Source: Limnephilus marmoratus (Eukaryota; Arthropoda; Insecta; Trichoptera; Limnephilidae). From it: a stretch of 64,000 bases of DNA. Both the position numbers and the translations under genes were made by a program. The DNA is taken from contig OU862922.1 of NCBI GenBank assembly GCA_917880885.1, positions 1,364,001-1,428,000 on the forward strand, given 5' to 3'. Each line of letters begins with the position of its first letter. Position 1 is the stretch's first letter. A model generated the notes under the pieces. It was not told the origin of the DNA and ran no database searches. It saw nothing but the letters and a program-made list of their open reading frames with translations. Below are positions 55,772-64,000 of this stretch, one piece after another.

Positions 55772-56035
55772 ACCTTGGCCAAGAAGTTTGCAAATTGAAC
55801 AAGGTTTTACCAAAGAAACAAGGAACCTTCGTCCTATAGTTACGTTGTTGTGTTACCCAAGTTGAATTAGGGTTTGCTGAGAAGGCCTTTAGAGACACCT
55901 TTATGCCTTGTCATCAAACAGTGTACGTTAACTAATAAGCATTAATCGAGATAGTGAACTTGAGACTTAAGCCACCTCTTTACGTGGTACATTAAATATC
56001 ATCTGAAGGACGTTTAGATTTGCATAGATAATTTA

Positions 56036-56257
56036 TTACCTACCATCTCGCCATTTCTCTACAGGAGTAAGTGACAAGAATCTTGACATGACATAAACTG
56101 GCTTAAGTATTTGTATCACTTCTTGATCACAGCAAGTCTTCCTGGGGCATATCCGACTTCTTTTTAATAGATGATATTGCCGAAACTCCATACATTTCTT
56201 CTCTATTTCAAAACCACCCAAGCGTTCATTTCTTAATCTTATTTCTTCTAGTTTCAT
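56036..56257 (-). CDS. Possible exon, weakly chemoreceptor-like
   Basis: A frame of 73 codons starting MKLEEIRLRNERLGGFEIEK. After a Cys/Arg-rich stretch (RSRICPRKTCCDQEV) it ends QILKPVYVMSRFLSLTPVEK, WRDG. The (L/I)KP(V/L)(Y/F)..SR.L.L.P pattern resembles the first transmembrane region of insect gustatory receptors, and ATGGTAGGTAATAA next to the end could be a splice donor. An in-frame TGA precedes the Met by two codons. No further exons were recognised in the window. This could equally be chance. It is the only candidate host coding sequence I could find. Confidence 0.2.
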   Translation of the reverse strand: MKLEEIRLRNERLGGFEIEKKCMEFRQYHLLKRSRICPRKTCCDQEVIQILKPVYVMSRFLSLTPVEKWRDGR

Positions 56258-56295
56258 GCCTCACAGCAATATATGAGAGTTTTGTGAGAAATTGT

Positions 56296-56372
56296 GTTTT
56301 TAATAATTTTCAGAGGATGCGATTTTTTTCCATCTAGTTAAGGGAATTTCATATAATTGCCATTTCGGCTCT
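56296..56372. repeat. Repeat D
   Basis: GTGTTTTTAATAATTTTCAG..GCGATTTTTTT..TTTCATATAATT..ATTTCGGC is also found at 63913-63990. Class unknown. In this copy repeat C follows within 25 bp. Confidence 0.55.
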
Positions 56373-56392
56373 ACAAATGTATAGATATTATA

Positions 56393-56675
56393 TTTTGAAA
56401 AATTCGAGTGCAGTTTACACGCGCACAAAGCGAAATTTTACCAAAACAATCTCACCCAATACTTGAAAAGTGAGGTCATAATCAAAGCGATCAATGAGCG
56501 CAGACCAGCATAATTTCCGTTTCATATCTCAACCAATAGGAGCCTTTAAAAGTGACATCACAATCAAAGCGGTCAATGAGCGCAGTTGCTGCGTCGCAGG
56601 TGCAATAATCGTCATTTCCGTTTCATCCGAAATCCAAATCATAGTGGGGCTGTAGAAGTTTCACTTCAAAAATAA
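56393..56675 (-). repeat. Repeat C
   Basis: Second long copy. About 90% similar by eye to 31220-31490 and with the same internal dimer. Confidence 0.75.
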
Positions 56676-56679
56676 CATT

Positions 56680-58213
56680 TATTTTTTTATCTTAAAAACC
56701 TAAGGGCCTCATAACCAGCCAGCGGTCGAGAATTTAAATTTCGTCGAAAGATGTTATCACGATCTTACAGGGCGGTTCCAATGAGAAAGATTAATTATTC
56801 TCCGTACCAGCTTTTTTAAAATAATAACTCAATATCGATTTTATTTCATTGAAAATTTCAAAAATTCTGAAAGGCGTGATGATAAAACTATTAAAATTAT
56901 GTACTTTTTGTAATTATTTTTTAATGATAAGTATTTATAATTTTTCAAAAATGGCTAAGCAAAATAAGAATGAAAAAAATAACTTAAATATATTAGTTTG
57001 TAAGACCGTAAACAAATAGACAAAATGAAGTATTTTTGTCACAAAACACGTGTGCTTATATTTTTTTAAATTATTTTATTTAAACTAAAATTAAAATTCT
57101 GAAACGTAGTTTTCCCAGACAATTTATTGATTTATTTTACTGCATGATTATATAATTTGAAATATGGGTTGTATAATACAAAATTTTGTTTGAAATTTAA
57201 CAAATCTGCCAACGACCTACGGTAAAACCTTATTGTACTAAAAATAAACATATTTTCTCAAAATTTAAAAAATAGCTTTACTTGATAAAATAATAGTCTT
57301 TCGAAATCAATTTATAATTTTTTGTGGAAATGAGTCAACACGTCTAAAATTTGATTTAAAAATGATATATTTCCGGTTTCTTCTGGTTATTCCCTTTTGA
57401 ATATGTTATAAATGGAGAGAAATTTGGAATGCGGGGACGTAAGTCCCGGCTCAGTGTAATTTTTTTTATTATTTTTTTATTTTTTTAACACCTTTTTAAG
57501 AGCAAAGCTCGAGTTAAAAAGGCGGATAAACGCATGTTAACCACAATATTTAGAAGAGGAAAAATATTTTTTTTTAATAGAAAACATGCTGTTAATAATT
57601 TGTTAATAATTTGTTAATAATAATTATCATCGTAGTTTCCAGTTACTCGACAAACAAACTGTTGGTACAGTGGAATATTTTTACTTGAACCTATAATGGG
57701 GCTAGACCATGTTATTGCATTATTATAATAATAACTGTATACATTGCTCGCCACTAGCAACTAGCCACTATATCAGCGGTGGATAATGACCCGAGGCCGC
57801 CTATTCTAACCAGTAACCACCCAACGCCATTATGTAGTACTAATTTGTCCCAGATGTGGGGGACAGGTTATTGTACCACCGCACCCTTATCTACCCCTAT
57901 ACTAATTAATATATTTCATTATTATTTGTAATCTTTGAACACATTGTCTTCAATCTTGACGACTAATATTTAGGGATTTACATATTTAATATCAACGGTA
58001 TAAATATACCATAATAATGGGACCGACAGACTTAGCTATAAAAGATTAAAGCTCATCGCATGCATAATATTGCTCGCCAATTCCATTCAGACCCATCACA
58101 CCTAAGCAGATGATGCGCTGTAGGTAGCTCAACGTTATACGGCCGTAACCGCTGCTCACGCGATATAAGAAAAGTTATGCGTCTCTGCCGTGAACAGGGG
58201 AAGGGGTCATTTT
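56680..58213. other. Non-coding stretch, no gene seen
   Basis: AT-rich. TTTGTTAATAA is tandemly repeated three times at about 57590-57622. Nothing else recognised. Confidence 0.45.
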
Positions 58214-58306
58214 AATTACGGAGCTGCGTAAACTTGCGAATGACAGCTGTCAAGTTGACAGATCCAGTACAAAGAAATGACATTTCGCGGCAGCTCCCTA
58301 ATTCAA
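58214..58306. mobile_element. Possible very small MITE (about 93 bp)
   Basis: AATTACGGAGCTGCG and, inverted, AATTAGGGAGCTGCCGCG bound a 90 bp segment. Ends are short and the target duplication ambiguous. Confidence 0.35.
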
Positions 58307-58446
58307 CTGACTCCATCCTAGGAAGAAATCTTATATATCGAAGTGTATCGGTACAACACATAAGCAGCGCTCGCGGTACAACACATAAGGGCTCGCATTT
58401 ATAACGATGCGTGTCCGATGCTTAAACTATAACTGGATGTGACAGT

Positions 58447-58655
58447 TTTTTTTATATTAGTTCCACACAAAAGGCCCTGAGGAAAATAATCTGAGGCCCT
58501 ATGTCATATTTGGGGATGCTGTGTGGAGAGTCTTTTTAGGAAAGCAAGGAGAGAAAGTTCTAGGAAAGAAAAGATTAAGGGGGGTGAGTAGGAATCTGGG
58601 AGTCAGTGTGTACAGGAGAGACCGACGTATGAATGTATCCCTCCCACTCCCCCTA
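58447..58655 (-). repeat. SINE-B, 3' half
   Basis: Minus strand. AGTGGGAGGGATACATTCAT, TCCTACTCACCCCCC, AGACTCTCCACACAGCATCC, and the end GGCCTTTTGTGTGGAACTAA with an A run. Confidence 0.75.
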
Positions 58656-58991
58656 AATTACTACAATCAATTAATCTTTACTACGAATCGGTTTATATTA
58701 AAAATAAAAATAAATACATGATTTGGATAAATTCAAGCTATTCCTACCGTTTCTATCGAGTAGAACAAATTAAAATTGTTAATTGCACTATTAACAATTT
58801 TATAGTATAATTAGACCTGTATAATGCACAACAATACGCCGTACACCAATGATTTTTTATCGGCTTATTTATTTAATGGTCTTTCCAATAGTGTTTCAGA
58901 ATCCAATAAAGAAAAACAAATTCATTATTATTTTTTAATTTATAAACCAACCTTTAGACAAGATTTTTATGCATAGCACAAAGGGTAACAA
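58656..58991. other. Non-coding stretch, no gene seen
   Basis: ATTAATCTTTACTACGAATC also occurs in similar form near 5287. Nothing else recognised. Confidence 0.4.
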
Positions 58992-59060
58992 TTATTATAA
59001 GCAATAATTGTCAGCCTGAAACACTCATTTACATTGAAAAATCTTCCGAGAAAAGATACT

Positions 59061-59133
59061 TGCCGCCAACGGGACTTGAACCCGTGTCCTTCTGATTGCC
59101 GGTCGGATGCTCTGACCACTGCGCTATGGCGGC
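59061..59133 (-). tRNA. tRNA-like gene, degenerate copy (GGC anticodon)
   Basis: Mirror of the gene at 59343-59415 with two stem-breaking changes. The D stem reads GCGC against GAGC, and the anticodon stem TCCGA against TCAGA. Acceptor and T arms are intact. Both changes fall only in this copy, so it is the decayed partner. Probably a tRNA pseudogene. Confidence 0.7.
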
Positions 59134-59342
59134 TTATCAAATACCCGCCAAATAATTCAATATATACTAGTGTTTCATTCAACAATTACTACTAATTATT
59201 TTTTTCCACCTGAAAACAACCTGAAAAAGTTTTCCACCTGAAAAAATAAAGTTGGTTGTTTTCAGGTGGAAAAAATATAATAAGCAGTAATTGTTGAATG
59301 AAACACTAGTATATATTGAATTATTTGGCGGGTATTTGATAA

Positions 59343-59415
59343 GCCGCCATAGCTCAGTGGTCAGAGCATCTGACCGGCAATCAGAAGGACACGGGTTCAA
59401 GTCCCGTTGGCGGCA
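59343..59415 (+). tRNA. tRNA, fully paired cloverleaf, anticodon GGC (Ala by code)
   Basis: 73 bases. Acceptor GCCGCCA/TGGCGGC, D stem GCTC/GAGC with AGTGGTCA loop, anticodon stem TCTGA/TCAGA with loop CCGGCAA, variable AGGAC, T stem ACGGG/CCCGT with loop TTCAAGT, discriminator A. Box A (TAGCTCAGTGG) and box B (GGTTCAAGTCC) are present, and a TTTT terminator follows within 10 bases. Odd points: position 33 is C instead of the near-universal U, and GGC is not a normal eukaryotic Ala anticodon (AGC is used). It may therefore be a tRNA-derived element rather than a translation tRNA. Confidence 0.75.
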
Positions 59416-59734
59416 AGTATCTTTTCTCGGAAGATTTTTCAATGTAAATGAGTGTTTCAGTCTGACAATTATTGCTTATAATAAAAATAAATTCCAAAAT
59501 ACAATTAATGTTTTCATTCCTTGTCTAATGTTTTTCGATCTAGCGTGATAAAGAATTTTGTTTTTTATGTTGCTGTGCATACTTAGACGTCATTCGTCTT
59601 TAAAAAAATAAACATGCAAAAGGCTGGGTGTAAAAAAATCAAATCAATAAATAAACATATTTTAAATACATATTATAAATAAATAAGAAACTTAAAGCAT
59701 CCTTCCCAGGCCGTTCTTGTATAGGTATAGATAT

Positions 59735-60130
59735 GACGGCCTCCGGAGTCGAGGGGTAAGGCTCTCGACTAGCAATCCAAATCTCGCGGGTCTAAACCCG
59801 CGTGCGCAAGTAGATTTTATTTGGTCGAATTGTGTTGTTGTGCAATTTAATAATTTATAACAATGTAAGGTATATTTGCGGCACGTTCTAGAGTGGAAAA
59901 TACTCTCAGTATCGCCCTGGTGTAAGACCACCATTCAGAATTGAAACGTTGCTTGAAATGGCTTTAGCCGTGTTTGGTGACCAGATCTGAATAGCCAGGT
60001 ACTTCCCCACCTTTCTCTTTCCTACCTCCTTTTCCTCCCCATTACCTTCAGCCTCATGATATACCCCAATTGGGGATGCCATAGTCTCACTGGCTCCAGA
60101 CGAGAGCAGTTGAGACTCTTGTGCAGTATT
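59735..60130 (+). repeat. SINE-A in duplication unit 1
   Basis: Head CGGAGTCGAGGGGTAAGGCT (box A-like), CGGGTCTAAACCCG (box B), full body, and the 3' stem-loop GTCTCA/TGAGAC (60084-60089 and 60111-60116) with inner GCTC/GAGC. Then TCTTGTGCAGTATTCA and the (TA)n array. Confidence 0.85.
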
Positions 60131-60131
60131 C

Positions 60132-60139
<8 letters not shown>

Positions 60140-60218
<79 letters not shown>
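60140..60218. repeat. (TA)n microsatellite
   Basis: About 38 TA units, directly after a SINE-A 3' end, so probably grown from its tail. Confidence 0.95.
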
Positions 60219-60220
<2 letters not shown>

Positions 60221-60368
60221 GACGTCCTTTGTCTTTAAAAAAATAAACATGCAAAAGGCTGGATGTGAAAAAATCAAATAAATAAGTAAACATATTGATC
60301 GAAAAAGTGAGAAATTAGAGAAACTTAAAGCATCCTTCCCAGGCCATTTTAGTATAGGTATAGATAAA

Positions 60369-60752
60369 ACGGCCTCCGGGGTCGAGGGGTAAGGCTCTCG
60401 ACTAGCAGTCCAAATCCGGCGTGCGCAAATAGATTTTATTTGTTCGATTTGTGTTATTTTACAATTTAATCATTTATAATAATATAAGATATATCTACGT
60501 TCCAGTGTAGAAGATACTCTTCGTATAACCCTGGTGTGAGACCACCAATCAGAATTGAAACGTTGCTTGAAATGGGTTTTAGTCATGTTTGTTGACGACA
60601 TTTGAATTGCCACCTTCCTCTTCTCCATATCCATCTCCTTCCCCTCCCCACTACCTTCAGCCTTACAACATTCCCCAACTGGGGACGACATAGTCTCACT
60701 GGCTCCAGGCGGTTGAGAGCAGTTGGTCCTCTTGTGCGGTATTCACAAAAAA
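60369..60752 (+). repeat. SINE-A in duplication unit 2
   Basis: Same head with a deletion that removes part of box B (CAAATCCGGCGTGCGCAA). Body and 3' end are as in unit 1, ending GTGCGGTATTCACAAAAAAA. Confidence 0.8.
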
Positions 60753-61187
60753 AACATATTGCTATATTCCAACACTTTCACACCATGTTTTTAAGATTTA
60801 AACAACTTCAAAAACTCTGTGAGAAAACTTACATAGGCATTTAGATTTTGTGATAACCACAGTATATGTAGATACGACCGTAAAGGTTTTTCCGGAGCCT
60901 TGAATGTAAAGCCACAGGCATTTGTATGTAACATGAGGGTGCGTTGATAATTGAATTACCTTTAGTGCGCTACTGAATCACCGCAGGAAGGAACAAGAAG
61001 GAAGAAGGAAGGAGGGAGACGACCCACAATAATACGTCGGGAGATCCAGCCCTGCGTACCTTTAGTACCTACTAGCATTATTTTGGTACACTTTGCAAAA
61101 TTTGAGTTTGTCGGACAGGGGTTTTTAGCAGTTTTGTGATCGGGGGCACATTTGAGATAAGGGAGAAAGTCGTGGGGACCATTATTT
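60753..61187. other. Non-coding stretch, no gene seen
   Basis: Nothing recognised. Confidence 0.4.
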
Positions 61188-61275
61188 TTTTTTAGTTGTC
61201 TCCACACAGGTGGCTCTGAGAAAAAAAAAATCCTCAGAGCTAATTTAGAGATGCTGTGTGTAGATGTTTTAAAAA
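61188..61275 (-). repeat. SINE-B, 3' end with covarying stem-loop
   Basis: Minus strand. Inner stem GCTCTGAG / CTCAGAGC (61213-61220, 61233-61240) where other copies have GGCCCTGAGG / CCTCAGGGCC, so paired positions changed together. Outer stem CACACAG / CTGTGTG (61203-61209, 61254-61260). Confidence 0.7.
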
Positions 61276-61675
61276 AAAGTTAGGTCTACACAGAAGAAGA
61301 AGTGGTAGAATGGTTTTCTGAATAAATCACCTTTGAGAAATTAAATCCTTCGTTTTTTATTGTTATGTTTTTGAATTTACAAATTACCGACAAGCAATTT
61401 TTTCCCCACCCAACGTACAAATTTCAATCTATACTTAATGTTTCTAAATGCAAGTTTAGTAAAGAAGTGGTAATTTTTAGCCGGCGTGGGCTTTTTATAA
61501 TTAAATTCCTTTGTCCGTTGAGAAGGGAGGAAGACAAAAAATTATCACACAACAGAGACATCTGCAATTACTAGCGCCGTCTTTGGCCTAAATGAGGTAA
61601 ACTTGTTGATAATGATATTCAGTATTTGTAATTCATAATTGGTTTGAACCTTAACTATATATCAAAACAGATGTT
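61276..61675. other. Non-coding stretch, no gene seen
   Basis: Nothing recognised. Confidence 0.4.
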
Positions 61676-61885
61676 ATATTTGGAGATGCTGTGTGGGGGT
61701 CTTTTTAGGTAAAAGTAGGAGAGGGCGTTCTGGGAAGGAAACGTGTATGATGAGTGGGTGGGAATCCGGGCATCAATGTGTTCGTAAGAATCCAGCCCTC
61801 CACTGCAGTGCAAGGCGATGTGTCGAGAGTCCAGCCGGAGAGTTCAAAAGATCTCCCTCAACCAGTCTCTCAAGTTCCAAAACAG
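61676..61885 (-). repeat. SINE-B, central part
   Basis: Minus strand. GAGGGAGATCTTTTGAACTC, CATCGCCTTGCACTGCAGTG, TTCCCACCCACTCATC and AAAAAGACCCCCACACAGCA in SINE-B order. Confidence 0.7.
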
Positions 61886-62356
61886 TTAACCCCCAGGCTA
61901 ATTTGTTCGCTTTTGGGAACTACTCATACAGGTCATAAAGAAATCGTTGTTCCCTTATGTCATGGTCGCCCGACTGTCGGCGGACTACGGTCTAATGGTC
62001 CTAGTTTGAATACGGAATTTAGTTTATTTTTTAAAGTGTGCAGTAGCATTGGATAACAATATATTTTGAAGGTGTGAAGTAGTATTGGTTAACAATATCG
62101 GCGACACCAGGAAGCACAGTCCCACCCAGTAAAAACTGGCGATAGCACATCTCTTAAATATCTTTGATCTAAACGTATTAGAATGCGAAAACACCACGAT
62201 TATATTCGAATCTAGAAGTTAACTACAAAAAATTTTTAATGTGAAACCTCTTTGAAACCAAAGTTTCCGACGGCGATTTGAGAAAAAAATTTGAAACTTC
62301 AAGATTTTTTTCTAAATAAATTTTTCTAAAACTACAAAAAAGTGAGTAGACAATAA
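61886..62356. other. Non-coding stretch, no gene seen
   Basis: Nothing recognised. Confidence 0.4.
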
Positions 62357-62796
62357 AGGAACGTACCTATACTACGTGACCCGTTCAGAGGGGGGGGACC
62401 TTCAAAATAGCACGCTTGGTCACAATGAGGGGCGGGGGGCTTAGGTTTTTATCACGTAGTCAATCTAGAAATCTAAATTTTGAGGTAAGTTTTATCTTGA
62501 TAATATTTTTTCCATTTGTAATTATAGGTATGCATGTACTCTTGCCATCATGCAGCAGGTGCCGTATTAATAAAGACAAATATAAGCCAAACATTTTTTT
62601 AAAACTTTTATAATTTTTTTTAAACTTTTTGTTAGCAAGAAATTATTCAAAACCATACTTATGAATTACTACGTGAAAACTGTAGGGGGAGGGAGGGTCT
62701 TTAAATATATTAAATATATACTACACGTGGTCACCGGGGGGGGGGAGGGGGGTTAAAAATTGCAAAAAGTAGGTCACGTAGTATGGGTACGTTCCC
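62357..62796. mobile_element. MITE with TAA target duplication (440 bp)
   Basis: Left end AGGAACGTACCTATACTACG with TGACC. The reverse complement of the right end is GGGAACGTACCCATACTACG with TGACC. TAA flanks both (62354-62356, 62797-62799). Internal CACGTAGT motifs and G runs. The PIF/Harbinger-type duplication matches the elements at 10687 and 13444. Confidence 0.8.
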
Positions 62797-62799
62797 TAA

Positions 62800-64000
62800 C
62801 GTGTATAATACTTTTTTGTAATGAAATGTGTTTGTTTTTTAGTAATTTTAGTTAGGAGAAATAAGGTGAGCTATTTTTAAAAGTTTATGTTTGCATAAAA
62901 AAATTTAATATTTCAACAATTTCATGTTATAATTTTTGAAATTGATTGCTTATTTCATCCCGTTCCAAAAACAGTTTTTATTTTTTTGGATATTATTTGT
63001 TAATTTTATTGCAAAGAGGAAATTTTCTGAACTGACAGAATATGCCAAGCCCTGAGGGGTTAATAAACGGACGCTTCGCCATAGAGACGTTGTCAGTTTG
63101 TACCTCTCGAGACGCTCTGCATGTTCCACAAACCAATGATGGATACCTCAATTTTTTTTAATTTTTTTACTCTTCAGTAATTTGCAACGGCCTGATGCAA
63201 AATGCAAATAGTCGCGAGGGCCCAATTACGCCCGCGGGTACCCATTTGAAAAACCCTTCTGTAAGACATATGAATATTACTGGAGAATGTAGAGGTATGT
63301 ATACTTGTACAGTAACCTCGGGAGCATCTTAAAGGGTAGCAGATTTATCTCCGTCATTTATTTTTAAAGGCGTTCCTCTGTCGCTTTCTGTCAGGGCGCT
63401 TTTAGGAAAAATGTTTCATACAAACACCCTTTACAATGCATGTGATATATTATTACGTTAGAATAGATAGGGTTATTTTGAATTTTGCGCATAACTGAAA
63501 ACCCTTGCGTGGGTTATTTATTTGAAAATTTTCGTGAGATTCTCTTTTCATGGAGTAACTAATAGTTACCGCCCGGCTTCTCCCAAGTTTCAAAATTACT
63601 CATTTTCTACTATATATTCTAAAAATCAATAAAAAACATTGCGTTCTTTCTTATTTGTTGACATTCAATGGATAGCTTAAGCCGCCGCAACCGAGCTCAA
63701 AAAGAAGAAGGAGAGATATGTAATTACGGATGTTAGAGGAGCACGCTAATATTTAAAGCGATTAAATCAATGCAAAAATTGGGTAAATGTTTAATAAAAC
63801 ACGACTCGTTTCAAATAGAGCAAAAATCTCATGGAAGGTGTCTTAAGTATCTTTTAAAGAAACATTGTGATTTTTTTCACAACTATAACTTGTAAAATAA
63901 CTGAAACAAACGTGTTTATAATAATTTTCGGAGCATACTTTGCGATTTTTTTTCTATCGAGGCGATTTTATATAATTTGCGTTTCGGCAGGCAACGCGTC
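62800..64000. other. Non-coding stretch, repeat D at the end
   Basis: No coding region recognised. Repeat D copy at 63913-63990 (AATAATTTTCGGAGCATACT, GCGATTTTTTTTCTATCG). Confidence 0.45.

Larger units (their letters stand above)
58992..59483. repeat. Inverted repeat with 229 bp arms carrying two tRNA genes
   Basis: Left arm 58992-59220, right arm 59255-59483, spacer 34 bp. The coordinate sum stays constant at the outer ends, the tRNA ends and the inner ends, so there are no net indels. The spacer itself contains a further TTTTCCACCTGAAAA copy. Confidence 0.9.
59580..60750 (+). repeat. Tandem duplication, about 635 bp period, each unit with a SINE-A
   Basis: Unit 1 from about 59580 and unit 2 from about 60216. 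Both begin with GACGTC..T..GTCTTTAAAAAAA and AACATGCAAAAGGCTGG, then CTTAAAGCATCCTTCCCAGG, then a SINE-A. The (TA)n array lies at the junction. The duplicated flank outside the SINE shows this is a tandem duplication, not two independent insertions. Confidence 0.85.

Noticed and set aside
60087..60293. Tyr/Ile repeat protein
   Set aside because: Translation of the (TA)n microsatellite.

Overview
This window looks like a gene-poor, AT-rich, transposon-dense stretch of an arthropod nuclear genome, most likely an insect. The signs are degenerate non-LTR (LINE) reverse transcriptases, tRNA-derived SINEs, Helitrons, hAT-like and TAA/TTA-flanked MITEs, a BEL/Pao gag remnant and short TTAGG-type runs. 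There are no operons, ribosome-binding sites or CRISPR arrays. I could not support any intact host gene. The only possible host coding sequence is a weak chemoreceptor-like exon at 56036-56257 (minus). Family and repeat names (SINE-A, SINE-B, SINE-C, MITE-E, repeat C, repeat D) are labels I coined for this window.

Layout. 1-7.6 kb: SINE head, minisatellite, MITEs, a GC-rich non-coding island (3.6-4.9 kb) and Helitron ends. 7.6-9.4 kb: a LINE with one in-frame stop. 10.7-16.5 kb: nested MITE, Helitron and SINE insertions. 16.6-19.6 kb: a 799-codon open LINE ORF2 inserted inside a SINE-B. 22.8-25.4 kb: a nearly perfect 1.6 kb palindrome carrying hammerhead-ribozyme-like motifs and a SINE-B copy in each arm. 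25.8-26.6 kb: a non-autonomous Helitron with a tandemly repeated 3' end. 29-30.6 kb: a decayed LINE. 30.9-41.3 kb: SINEs, palindromic MITE-E copies and two small LINE fragments. 42-45 kb: two opposed Helitrons around a LINE fragment, then another LINE with a hAT-like MITE in its 3' UTR. 45.4-47 kb and 54.3-55.8 kb: a 1,131 bp near-identical direct duplication, one copy carrying a complete small hAT element with 8 bp target duplication. 47.9-52 kb: BEL gag, LINE ORF1, tRNA-SINEs and a Helitron. 53.3-54.3 kb: LINE remnant. 58.9-60.8 kb: a palindromic pair of tRNA genes and a 635 bp tandem duplication. 62.4-62.8 kb: a MITE.

How the parts relate. The most unifying signal is structural. Three related LINEs, SINE-A and SINE-B all end in a two-tier stem-loop (outer stem, inner stem) just before an A-rich tail, with different primary sequences. 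A fourth LINE ends in a single stem. This suggests the SINEs are mobilised by LINE reverse transcriptases that recognise the fold. A second RNA-level signal is the hammerhead-like motif in three copies at 23.1-24.6 kb. Most short open frames in the window, especially those in purine-rich tracts, are not genes.
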